Below, piece after piece: positions 45,887-57,312 of a DNA stretch of 64,000 nucleotides; positions within the stretch are counted from its first letter, which is position 1; each line of letters begins with the position of its first letter. A model generated the notes under the pieces. The model searched no databases. It was not told the DNA's origin and saw only the letters and a list, made by a program, of their open reading frames with translations. The stretch is from positions 62,001 through 126,000 of the forward strand of contig VXAA01000632.1 of the NCBI GenBank assembly GCA_013399115.1, given 5' to 3'. The position numbers and the translations under genes were made by a program. Source of the DNA: Anseranas semipalmata (taxonomy: Eukaryota; Chordata; Aves; Anseriformes; Anseranatidae).

Positions 45887-48800
45887 CAGCAAAATACAGC
45901 CTGGGACAGCTGTACAGTGGGCAGCTCTTTCCAAAAGCAGCTTGGAAAATCAGACTTTCAATTCCAGTTTGGTTATGGATAATTTAAGGTTAAAAGCAAT
46001 AATAATAGAAATCTTCCATCTTCTCCTCAGAATCTTTCTCTTTTTCATTTCTCAGTAAGTTCTAAGAACATAACACTTTAGAGAGTAAATCCTACAGTGT
46101 GCAACATGCAAAGATTTTGACTATTTACAAGCTACTAAAAGTAACAGTGATGTTTTAGCACTGAGGCTGGTACTCAGTACTTTGCAGGACAGTGCCCATC
46201 ACTTAAATGTCTATCTATTGTTTGATAGTGCTAGCTGGACATACTTAGTGCCAAATCAGTCTCTCACTTATGGCCATGACTTTTTGACTTCAGATGGCAG
46301 TGTATAATCCATGAACATTGACGGGTTTCTATAGTTAATTTTTTCCTATAAAAGTATAGCTGGCTATTAATATTCATGGACAGTATTCTGTCAGATGCAG
46401 CCAAAAGGATTCCATGGTTATAACCTAAGTTTACGAATACATTACTTTACAAATATCTCATTGTACCTTAAAATACGTAAGCCACATACAAGCAGATTTT
46501 CTATTTAAAAAGACAGTCATTCACTACCCCTTTCTTCATTTTAGAAAATCTCTAGGCAAGCTTGATGACTGTTCTGTTCAACAACACACGTCTTGTGAAG
46601 CATCAAGTCTGAAGTACACCTTCTAATCCAGCAGAAAAAAAGGAGCCACATTCTTAAAGAAATTCAAGATATTTACTGTCTTGGGTTGAGGTGTACAGTG
46701 ACAGAGCTAGAGGTATCCTGTTTTCATGCATAGCACTCCAGCACCACAGTGGTAGCTCTATGAAACATCAGAATTTTTTTGAACATCTTTCCAATGGGGA
46801 AATTGCACCAAGACAGAATTTCTCTCCTTGGTCCCTTGGCAGATAAGTCAGACCTGGGAGCGACCCCATTCGAAGCTTTTACCTCAAAAATCAAGCCAGT
46901 ACTGCTATTCTTCCCTTTCATCAGCATTGAATTCATCCTTAGTTAGGAGAAAATGCAGTTCAGTACTGTGAGATCCCCTGAAATTATAAAGCACTGCCTC
47001 TGAGCTGAAAAACCAAGGAGGCATTCATTTATTTTCAATCAGAGGCCATTGATAATCACCTGTGTTTTAGTATTTGTATAGTGTACTGAAAATAGACAAA
47101 GTTCATACTAAAGTGCCAGCACAGTCTTCCATTAATCTCCAGCTCAGTCCCTTAAAGGAGGAAGTAACAACTCTGTAATGATAAGGCTCGTGGCAGCAGC
47201 CAGAGCGCTTGAAGGTCTGTTCTTGTAAAGAAAATTTTTCAATTAGTTAAAGAAGCCAGGAGCATCAGCTTTCAAAAAAAGAGCTTCCTTATGAATCTTT
47301 GATCTCTCCTACTGTACCATGTTTCTCATGAAAGACAGTTATAGTGGCACTGTTTAAATAACATCTACAAAACAGTTCAATTTGCAAATCAGTAGGATTA
47401 CAGTTTCCTTTATAATCTTTATTTAAATGAGGTAGCGTGAATGAGCTGTTAAATTAAGGGCTTGTCTATGAGAGTTGTGTCCAACTAGAAGAGGCCAATA
47501 CTTGAGAATAACAGGAAAAAAAAAAAAACAAAAAAAACACAGTTCATACAAACCAAAAGCCGAAAAAGGCCAATTTGAAATGCTAGGTCTCACTTTTGGT
47601 CCAAGTGTCTGAAAACCAAACAAACTTATTCAGGTAGGTTACCCATACTCTTAACTACCTGCAATTCATGCTAGGATGTTGCAGTTTATCACACTTAAAT
47701 AAAACTAAGCAATTTCTGAGCATGCCAGAAGCTGGGCATGACCGTTTGTCCCAGCTGTGCTAGAGGAGACCTACGTGCTACCTGAGAGCCCAGTTACACA
47801 GCCAGTCCTTGTTGCATGTATGTGGTTTTGCAGGTCTCCAGCTCGGCTGTCCACCCCCAAGCATGTTCCCCATAACTTGCTCCATCCAGCTACAAAAGGC
47901 AGCAAAATCAGCCAGGGAGGCACAGGTGCGAGGTGTCCCTTTGAGAGGCCAGAGGCCACCACCTGATATGCTGAAGGAAAGTGGTGTTTTGAGTCCTGAG
48001 CTGAGGGCAGGAGGAGCAAGTACCAGAAGGGCAGACCTTGGAAAGAGGAAGAGAAAAGATGACCCTTGTCTCACCCTCAGTCCCCTCCTCAGCTGGAATT
48101 AGTTTCCTATTGCCCCGATCCCTTTTCCAAGAGAAGTCCCTTAAGCCCTGATGTTTCCTCACTAGGGCCAAAGACTTTCTGTTTAAATGTTGCTGAATTA
48201 CATAATCATTGGTTCATTTTCGGGGTGGATAAATAGGAGATTTAACTTCCTTGACATGCTCCTTGGAGTCATCAATGTTTTCCAGTACTCTTGTGGTTGT
48301 TAAAGTGAGCACAAAAAGGTCCCGAGCACCCGGTCAGTGGCACAAACGCCTGATGATGTTCCTTGGCAGAGGCAGCACAAAGCTCTCATTCAGCATCTAT
48401 GAGATCAGGCTTATATTTTTTTTATGGCAAATGCCAGTTAAGTGTAGATGTAGGATGTTTCAGCATTTATGATAAAAATATACCAGAACATAACCACATA
48501 TTTCATAATAAAAAAATTGCATCTTGAAAGCATTTTTGACAGGGTTCCACTTTAGAAGTTAATGGCAACATCAGAGGTACAGGAGTCCTAGAATAAATGG
48601 AAAATTGGCTCCAAATATTAAAGACAGAGAGTAAGAAACCAAGAAAAGCATAGTCATAGATGGATGATACTGCTTTGGCAGGAAAGGTAAACAGTGAGGA
48701 AACATACCGCCAGATGCAAAAAGACTTAGATCATTAAAAGGGAAAGAGATGAAAAAAACATTCAACACAAATAAATTAGAACAGTATCACCAATATTGTC

Positions 48801-49495
48801 TGTCAGCATTTCTGTTATAAATCCTGGTTCACAGGAGTGTATTCCACATCTGAAAAAAATATCTCCCAAATGGAACTTGGCATGCCAGATATCTGGCCAG
48901 CATTAGCATGTCTTTGGTCTTCACTAAGTTTTGCGAGACATGAATGGAAATTTAATTTGGATTCACAATGATTCAGCTCATACGCACAATACAGATGCAC
49001 CAGTTTGTGTTACCTGAAGTTAGAAGAAGCTTTCAGTAATTTTTTTCTCTTCTATTAAAAGCAAATAGATGAGCTACTAGAGTTTAATATTGGATACTTT
49101 AAATTTTATAACACTATTTTTTTTCAAAGCTGTTCAACATGTCTTTGATACAAAAGGTTAAGATGGAACAGGAAAGAACTGATAATGCCTTTTCTGCAAG
49201 TAACTCACCTTTGCAAGGAAAGTCTGACTATATAATTCTTAAACTACCAACAGTATAACATGTCCTATTCAGAACTTAACTAAATACGGAATTATCTATG
49301 AGTCCAGACCAATCTCCAATAGCCAAGAACAAGAAATGGTAATTTTCAGTAAATGTATTTAGTGTTTTGTAAGAAAAACTAATGGTTTAAAGAAAAAAAG
49401 TAAATAAAAAGGATGATTTAATAATCCTCTAACCACTGAACTCACCCTGGCAAGAACCTGGTCCATATCTCATCCATCTCATTATTAATCCATAC
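45887..49495. other. Unique sequence after the DR4/hairpin
   Basis: 47750-48170 is GC-richer and open in four overlapping frames, none recognisable. The rest is AT-rich. Confidence 0.55.
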
Positions 49496-49511
49496 TTTTT
49501 TTTTTTTTTTT
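49496..49511. repeat. T16 run
   Basis: Sixteen T followed by AATCTG. Confidence 0.9.
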
Positions 49512-50029
49512 AATCTGATCATCAATAGAACAGTATTTGAACCTTTGTATAACAGTTTTTCAAATCACTGTAGGAATTCTTCTGTAGGATATAGCATTAT
49601 CTTCTACTGGAAGCTATAACATTGTAGGCTGACGTTATAGATTTTCCTTTGGCAGGCTGTTTTGATATATGGATACAAAGGATTTCAAGAGATTTGTCAG
49701 TGTTAAATTGTATTAAATATAAACAGTTTAAATAATTGTATGTGTATAGTAAAGTGCCTCTGAAAAATAAGGCTACAGCTACGTATGTGCTGGTAAAAAT
49801 GAAAAATTCAGAGCTAGGAACAGGTCATGCCCTATGATACATGGTGCGCATCGCTGCTGCCTTTGGAAATTCAGCTCCTTCACCTGTCCCCGTGATGTGA
49901 TGAAGACAGAGGGAGTAAGATAAATTGCTCTTCATAAAAGAGATTAGGCAAGGGTAGCAAAACTTTATTATAGCCAGCAGAAGAAAAACAAAGAACAAAC
50001 AAACTATCCAGAAGGAGAGAGGATATATT

Positions 50030-50340
50030 TACTGCTGACCATCGATACTTTACTGGCTCTGCAAAGCATGCTCAGCAGCCTGTCCTTTGTTTGTTTTGTC
50101 TTCTGGGTGACTTCGGTGTCTCCAAACTATCACCCCTTGTATAAACAAGGTCTTATAGGAAAGAAGCTCTTGTGTTCCTGTGCTGGTGACTCAGCCCACA
50201 CGTGGTTTGAATTCGGGATTTTCCTCATCCTGTCATCATAACCCACGTCCCTTAACGAGGCTTTGTCAGAGCTCTTGACTCATGGGCTAAACCTACACAC
50301 GTCTGCCTCCTGCGCGGACATGGCTTTAAAATGTTTCAGC
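50030..50340. promoter_or_regulatory. Candidate regulatory island with AP-1/NF-E2 type sites
   Basis: About 300 bp of repeat-free, moderately GC-rich sequence. It contains TGACTCAGC (50187-50195, an NF-E2/NRF2-type antioxidant response core) and TGACTCA (50276-50282), a SOX-like CTTTGTTTG near 50086-50094, and several CpGs near 50310-50320. It stands out from AT-rich flanks with T runs. The function is inferred from motifs only. Confidence 0.35.
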
Positions 50341-52277
50341 TCGTTACTTTTTTTTTCTTTTTTTACCCATGAGAACATACATAGCAGGCTTGTATGCACT
50401 AAAAAGAAACCAATAAAAAAAAAATCTTACAAGTGATCTGTGAGTGACAAGAACCATGAGGAGCACCTAATGACATTGGGCACTGGGCAGAGAGCCCTCA
50501 GTCCTGGCACATGGATGGTAACAGCAGGTCCCAGCGGTACACACAGCAGACACATGAAGAAGTGGAAGTACTCAATATGTTATACATTTTTCCAAAGAGT
50601 ATTTTCTTCCTGCACATAACGTGTGTCCTGAAGAGTGATTTAGATAGTGCTGCAGCTCCGAAGGAGGCCTTCTCCCCGCTCTGTGTGTGTGTAATGCACC
50701 TCTGAAAAACACAGACACGCTTAATAGCATAGGCACTAGGAGAGCCCACAGATATATGGGAAGCATGTGGAAGAATAAGCACCTTAGCATAGGTGAATGC
50801 AATACAGTACTGGGACGATAAAACGTTATTTTGAAAGTGGAGACTGAATGCATCCGAGGAAAGAGGAAAGGCAAAAGCAGCAGCTCATGCCTCTGCAAAC
50901 AGGCAAACAGGCGAAAAAGGTTTCTTGTCTTGTCTTCCAGCTTTGCACTTGCACATAGCCCTTGGTTTCCAAGTTCCATTGTGTCTCATTTAAATGTTTA
51001 GCTCTCCAGATCTTTTAATAAACTCCACACACATCCATGCAGCTCTACACAAATAAGAAAAGCCTGCTGCACATTCACATCCTCGCTTTTAGCTGGGAAA
51101 TGGGAAATCTGACTGGGAGCAAACCTGATGGTGAAACATTGCCCTACAAGGTAAGCAAAACCCCAGCTGCCTTCATCAGAGGAGAATCACAATGTGGCCT
51201 TGCTGCTCAGGGGCCTTGCATCGTAGTCTTGTGGGTCTGGAGATCGGGTGGCTGGTCCCTGCTATGTGCTATGGCGCAGATAGCATAAAATACAGTTTTC
51301 TAATGCATCCACGTCTTAGCACCTTGTTTGTGCTTTTCCCTGGCTCTGTATACTCACAGTATTTTTGCTATCTTGAATTTTTAAGGCACAGGCCATCTCT
51401 CTGCCATATCTTCTGACATCTTCTTAATCCACCTTAGATGGACACTAAAAGGGAATTCAACAGACTTGTGCCTTGGAAGAAATATTGAGAAAATTCATAC
51501 ATTGTGAAGGTATTGAGAGCAATGTACCTTAAAGTTACACTATTTGTGCTGAACTGGCATGGTAAAGCTGTAATTTCTGCTCACTGCTGGACACAGATTT
51601 TTCTACTTTTACTACACATACAACTCAGAGCTTAAATATGTTTTCTGTGTAGTTTTTGTTCTTTGTTGGTAGACATTTATCCTGGGGAAATTTTTTTTTT
51701 CCTCCTAAAGTCTCTCATCCACAAACTGTCTTCTGTTGCAGTTACATTGCTTCATGTCCCTCTAACATAAATTACTATTAAAAAAATCCATCTTTGAATT
51801 TCTCTTTAACTCATATTTGCTATATCTCCAAAATGAGTAAAATGTTTTTTTTAAAAATAAATATTTTACTTTAATCTATGATAGCTGAACAGACGTTTGT
51901 TAAATGAAGCCAACAGACATGAGAGGATTTGTTAAGTATTTGAGTTTTCTGACACTGCAGATTGGAAGAGAGCAGCTAGGGGCTTTGCCAAAGACAGGAC
52001 TTTTAATTTTTTTTCCTCATACCAGCAATCTATGGAATTGAGGAATTATACCAACTGTGTATGTTGTGGTACTAAAGAAGCTGTGCCCTTTCCCACCATA
52101 CATGGCACCCTCCAAAGCAGATAATGCAGGTCATAGCTTAAAAATGTGAGCAACGTCTTCAAATATTAAAAATTACACACAGAAATAATAATGAATCAAT
52201 ACCATTTTTTTTCAACAATTTCTGACCAATAACAACTGGGAAATTATGGCACAGTTTCATTTCAGCTTCTTAAAACA
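50341..52277. other. Unique sequence with one splice-flanked segment
   Basis: Only the 58-bp segment at 51093-51150 (AG before, GTAAGC after) draws attention. No other gene signal is visible. Confidence 0.5.
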
Positions 52278-52514
52278 TCAAGCTTCTGAAATCAGAGTCT
52301 TCATATTAGCATTGAATACAGCAACATTCTGATTTAAATTATTGACAGCCTGAACTAAATTAGTTAGCGTCTCATCTAGTTTCAACAGTCTGCTATTCAT
52401 TGAGTTGTTCAGATGTTGGATGGATTCCATCAACATCTCCTGAACACACTTTTTTTTTTTTTTTTTTTTTTTAAGCCAATCTGCTGCTCTCTGGTTCCTT
52501 TCTGACACTTCCAT
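52278..52514 (-). pseudogene. Decayed C-terminal coding fragment with coiled-coil character
   Basis: The minus strand is open for 78 codons here and ends in a TGA. After the A23 run (52450-52472), the part read from 52449 down to 52278 has a clear hydrophobic heptad pattern: residues such as L, I, V and M recur every 3-4 positions through 'SIQHLNNSMNSRLLKLD' and 'LTNLVQAVNNLNQNVAV'. It looks like the C-terminal oligomerisation helix of a larger protein. Upstream on the same strand (52515-52625) another frame reads charged, K/R/E-rich protein-like sequence that joins this one only through a frameshift, and a stop lies further up (about 52621). Hence it is most likely a broken gene, retrocopy or DNA-transposon-derived ORF. 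Tails of this kind occur in Myb/SANT-like proteins derived from Harbinger elements, but I cannot assign the family. It could also be a chance ORF. Confidence 0.35.
52450..52472. repeat. T23 run (A23 on the minus strand) inside a decayed coding fragment
   Basis: Twenty-three T within the minus-strand open frame described for 52278-52514, where it appears as a run of lysine codons. A run of this length is not conserved coding sequence. It marks an expansion or insertion in a dead gene. Confidence 0.95.
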
Positions 52515-52700
52515 CCCTTTCTAATATAATGTTCCCTGAGCTATCACCCCTCATTTCCACACGCGTGTTCTCTGTCATCCTCACTTTCCGTTCTTTGCAT
52601 TTTCTTCCCATCTCCTTGTCTTATACTGTTTTCTTTAACAACTCCTGTGATATATGAGATCTGATGAAACGGTGGTGATTCTACTACCTATTTCTTGTGG

Positions 52701-55700
52701 ATCACTGTTGGAAATAATGCACTGTGATTGTCCCAAAACTGAGTTTCAATATGCAGGTGGCTTTGCACTGAATACATGAAAGGATCACAGAAGAAAAAAA
52801 AAAGTCATCAGCCTTAGGGAAGAGCTTGAAGCCATATTGTGTTGCATGGGAGAGAGAGGAATTTCCCCTCGCTCTAAAGACCACGCACAAATCCAGTACT
52901 TTCACTGATAGTTGCCCTTCTCCTCTTTGTACTTTGTGCCTCCTGCTGCCTCCTCAAGGTCCTACCCATCTGCTGTGGTTCCCCACAATTTACCTGCCTC
53001 ACTGGCAGGATGTTATAGGCTGGAAAGAGTGGTTGAGTGGGGATGACAAGGAATGTGGAAGCTGGGAGAGTGGAAAACACAGGAGAAACATAGCTTTGTA
53101 AAGGAAGTATTGAGGAATGTGGGACGCTTCTTCTGAGAAGAAAGAAAATCCCCTCTGGGAAAAACCTTTCTGACGAATATTAAAATGTGTTTGTGTTTAG
53201 GTTGATGTATAAGAATAAGAGAATTGTGTGTTTTGTTTTTTCACACCCCAAACTCATTTTTATCTTTGTGAATCAGTGTTAAAAACTATAATCCTTTTCC
53301 TGCTCTTATTTCAAAATTACTGGTCTCCAGTTCCCCATGTATCCTCCTAAGTGACATAATTTCAGCTCCCACTTACACCATAACAGCTTTTTTCCTTTGC
53401 ATAAACTTGCAGCTGCAGACCTCAGTATAGGTGTAGTGGCTCAGATAACAAACATGAAACCAGGGTAACCTCACATGCTAGCCCATCAGTAAAGGCCCTG
53501 GATATTTATTATAATTGCACATATAAATCGGCTACCAGGTTTAGGTCAGCAGTGAAGAGAGGAAAGCTAGACAGTAAACCAGATTGCAGGGAAAGAGGAA
53601 AGAGTAGACACAGGAATGACTAGTAGATTAATTCTTTTAATCCCTTTATCACAGAGGGGAAAAAAAAATAAAATAAAAAAACCATCATACTGCAGAAACT
53701 GTTAGATTTTTTTGAGTTGTTCTTGTATCCCAGTCTTGACCCCTCATAACCATCTGGAAGCTGGGTATGGTGAGACCTGCAAAGGGAGCAGGTACTCTTT
53801 TGATTCCCCAGCTGACTTGTTTGTGATTTTGGGCCAGAGGCTGACAGCTTAGGGCAACTATCTGTTTCTTTTTCAAAAAGGCACACAGCTGGCTGGGGAG
53901 GGACTAAGAAATTTAGCTGTGGGCTGTACACTACATTGTGCCCTCCTTGGCTCTAACCTAGGACAGGTTCTTGACTGTTGTCCTAAAGTAAGTCTTGCTC
54001 CAAGGATGCCTGTTTGAGACTACACATACAGTTCAGAGCTGGACAAATATCAGGAATCACCAAAATAGACATATACATATTTTTAGTGCATTTGTGGATG
54101 GCAGCATGGAGGTGTTAATCCCCTATGTACAGCCATTAGCAAAGAATTCATTATTCTGCCCAGTGAGTTATCCCTCTATTAAACATTAGGAAGAATTAGC
54201 CTAATATTTAGTCAGCTATTTGTTATGTTAAAGAAGTATTTGCCAAATCTTCAGCACCTCCACCACATGCACAAAATCATACTTCAAATGAAGTAATTCT
54301 GAATTAAACAAGTGTGCTAGTACTACTAGTGGGATTTATAGTAACTGATAACAGTCTAAGAATGTATTTCACAGATTGCTTCTTTATATTGCGAAATGAA
54401 TAGAGTTTTATATCTGAAGAAACAAATCTGCACATTAAAAATCAATGTTTCTCATGATACACACTTGGTATTATTTCTGGGAATGCTACAGCTGGCATGC
54501 ACAGCTTAGTTAAAATATTATAATTTACTTGACTGCATGCATAGCCGATTTGCAGTCAAAACTGCCACTTACTACATGGGAGGAAAAACAATGACTTCCA
54601 TGCTACTGGAAACATCAAAGGTACTTTTTGCACTACTCCCCCTCAAAGCCTCCTGGGAAAAGCCCTGACTCATAAGCTTTCCACTGGTTACTAGAGTGCT
54701 TCTTAGGTTTGAAAAATAAATAAATAAAAAGAAATCATATTTTGCTACAGTACCTCTATAGAAAAATCCTCAACAAGCAGAATGGATTGAAAAATTCAAG
54801 CATGACTAAAAAGTACATTCCCCACTAGTCAGTGAATTTTGCTCCCTATTTGTCACTGCCACCTTGGAGAGCGGTGAGCATTAATAATGCATGGGTGCTA
54901 GGAATGTATTAGCAACTAACCTTGCGAAGAAAATCAACTGGGGACCCAGAAGAGCTGTTGAAAAAAAAAAAAGAAAAAAGGAAAAAAAAAAAATCAGAGC
55001 TCTCCACTATCCTCTTATTTATTGAAGAGATTTTGGGAGAAGTGTCAGGGATGGCGGCATCTATGTATCATTGTAAACTAAGGCTGAAAGACCCTGGAAT
55101 GGGGTCGTAATTGAGTTCATTGATCACACTCAGGAAGAGAACCACCCCCACCCATGGAGCTCCCTCGCCCTGGCCACTCTCCAGCAGAAGGAACACCCCA
55201 GAGGATAATAGGTATTTATGCAAATTGGCAGGTGGAGAAGAAATGTCTTTATTAAACATGTGTTTTTAAGGAAAAGCTTCGTTCTGCTATTATTCCTGGT
55301 CACTGATACTTTGCATGTGTTAATTGCGATCAACTTCTCTTTGAAATTAGTCAGCATACTACATTTCTGCTCTTTTTTCCTAGGCTTGCACTAGTGTTAT
55401 GGGTGGAAGAAAACTTCACCTTCACTATCTTCTACAACTGAAGCATAATGATCACAGGTTTACTACTACAGATATTCAAACATGGTTATTTACATTTTTT
55501 ATTTTATAGTGAGATGATAACATATGGATTTTATTTTCATTTTAAAACTCTTCAGTCCTTTCAAATCCAAGTACCCAAAAATATCCAGTACCCAATGAAA
55601 ATATTCTGCTTCCTAAAATAAAACAGGCTTACCATTGCGCTTCTATAGTTTGAAACAATTTGTACACTAAGCTGCTATATCCCGCTGTTAGACTTGGCAG

Positions 55701-55996
55701 TAATGGTTTCAGTTATATATTTATGTCCTGCCATCTCCTTTTAATATATATTGTTTATATTCCAAGGCCTGTTTTCTGGTAAAACAATCTTTATAAGTTT
55801 TACATGGAATATTGTTGCTTTTTTGTGTTATTAGCCAAAACAAATATTGTGTTTAAATCCACCTTATTGAATCACTTTCTCAATTAATGTACCCAACTTG
55901 TCAATGTAACAGCGAGATAGAGAGGAATATTCATAAGGTCTGCAGAAAAGGGAAAATAACACAGTTTTCCTTTTTCTTTCTGCTGCATATACAGAC
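52701..55996. other. Unique sequence, no gene recognised
   Basis: Open frames near 52826-53101 are unremarkable. There are several A-rich tracts. Confidence 0.55.
54961..54993. repeat. A-rich tract
   Basis: A12, GAAAAAAGG and A12 over 33 bp. Confidence 0.9.
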
Positions 55997-56017
55997 AAAA
56001 AAAAAAAAAAAAAAAAA
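55997..56017. repeat. A21 run
   Basis: Twenty-one A after 'acagac'. Confidence 0.92.
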
Positions 56018-56793
56018 GTCATTTGGTTGCCTTTTCAAGGAAAAATGTCCCAGAATGATCTGTGCAGAGCCATACTCCTCCTGAAACAGAGTGACCTGAT
56101 GCTCCTAGCAAAACTATTTGCTTTGTAACTCATCTGTTATATTTTTAGTTACCCACTGCAGACCTTCATGCAATTAATTCATTAAGCTCATTATGACTTA
56201 ATGTTGCATCCCAAATTCAAAGTTCTATATATACAATTTAATCTTTGGTCATTTTTTTATTAAGATGAGCTTTGAACGAGCAATATTCCCCAACAGAAAG
56301 ATAGGGCCAACTCCCTAATTAAATGCTGCAGCCTGTGGATAAGCTGGAAACCTTACTGTGACACAATCCTCCTGCTTTTCACCTGCTTTCCTAATACTTA
56401 TCAACTAATTCATGCCATTCTTCTAATCTTTATTTGATGTTGAAGACAAAATAAAGTTAAAAGACACCTGCTGGTAGATAGATTTTCCACTGAACATGCT
56501 TATACAGGCCTTTAGGAAAACTAGATTCTGGCATCCTAAGAGGATCACATGATTAAGATCTGAAGATTGTGAAGAGAATTGGTTCAGTACCAGTTTCCCA
56601 TTCTCATTACGATTGTTCTCCTGAGAAATGAGTAATTTTTCACCATTGTTTTCTTGACACGACAGCCTTTGTTGAATTTTAGTGTAGTTTTTTTAGTCAT
56701 CCTTCTTTCTTTATCCCTTCTCCTTTTCTTCTTCCTTCTAAACCTCCCTGTGTATGCCACAGTTGTTTAATTTTTGTTATGGAAATGATTAAA

Positions 56794-56817
56794 GTTTTAT
56801 TTTGTTTTGTTTTGTTT
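56794..56817. repeat. (TTTTG)n short array
   Basis: About four TTTTG units. A similar array lies at 18364-18382. Confidence 0.85.
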
Positions 56818-57268
56818 CATTTATCTCCCAAGAGTTCTTTAGGGTGATAGTCACTCTGTAAATGAATGTAAAAATGCTTTTGTCACATTTAGCTTGCATG
56901 TTAACTGGTAAAATGCTTGTTATTTTACTCTGATGTTACATTCACAACAGGATAACAGTTTTGATTCCTTTATGCAAAAATCTGCATTATAAATTAGAAG
57001 GCATATTTCACACTTTTTTATCTTGGGCAGATTCCTAAAGTAGTCATTAGGTGTTAGGATGAAAAATGGAGATAAATCAACTTCTGCTAGCTCAGCTCAT
57101 ATTAGCTTCAATAGGCACTAGCTAAGGCTGTACATGCTGGTACCTTGCTTGTAAGATCTGAATCTCAGTAATGTCTAACCCATCTCAAGAAATTTTAAGC
57201 CTGACAAACCACATGAATAAGACTTAGTGGAAAGCAAAATATCTTGGGCTGAAAGCATTTTTACAATC

Positions 57269-57312
57269 TTTTTTTTTTTCTTTCTTTTAATATTTATTTA
57301 AAGAAAAAAAAA
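57269..57312. repeat. T-rich/A-rich snap-back pair
   Basis: A T11-CTTTC pyrimidine tract is followed within 20 bp by TTTAAAGAAAAAAAAAAG. The two halves can pair imperfectly as a hairpin around 'aatatttat'. Low complexity makes this weak evidence of any function. Confidence 0.6.

Noticed and set aside
47778..48171. Four overlapping open frames of about 65-100 codons
   Set aside because: Simultaneous openness in several frames on both strands follows from local GC content; none resembles a protein I recognise.
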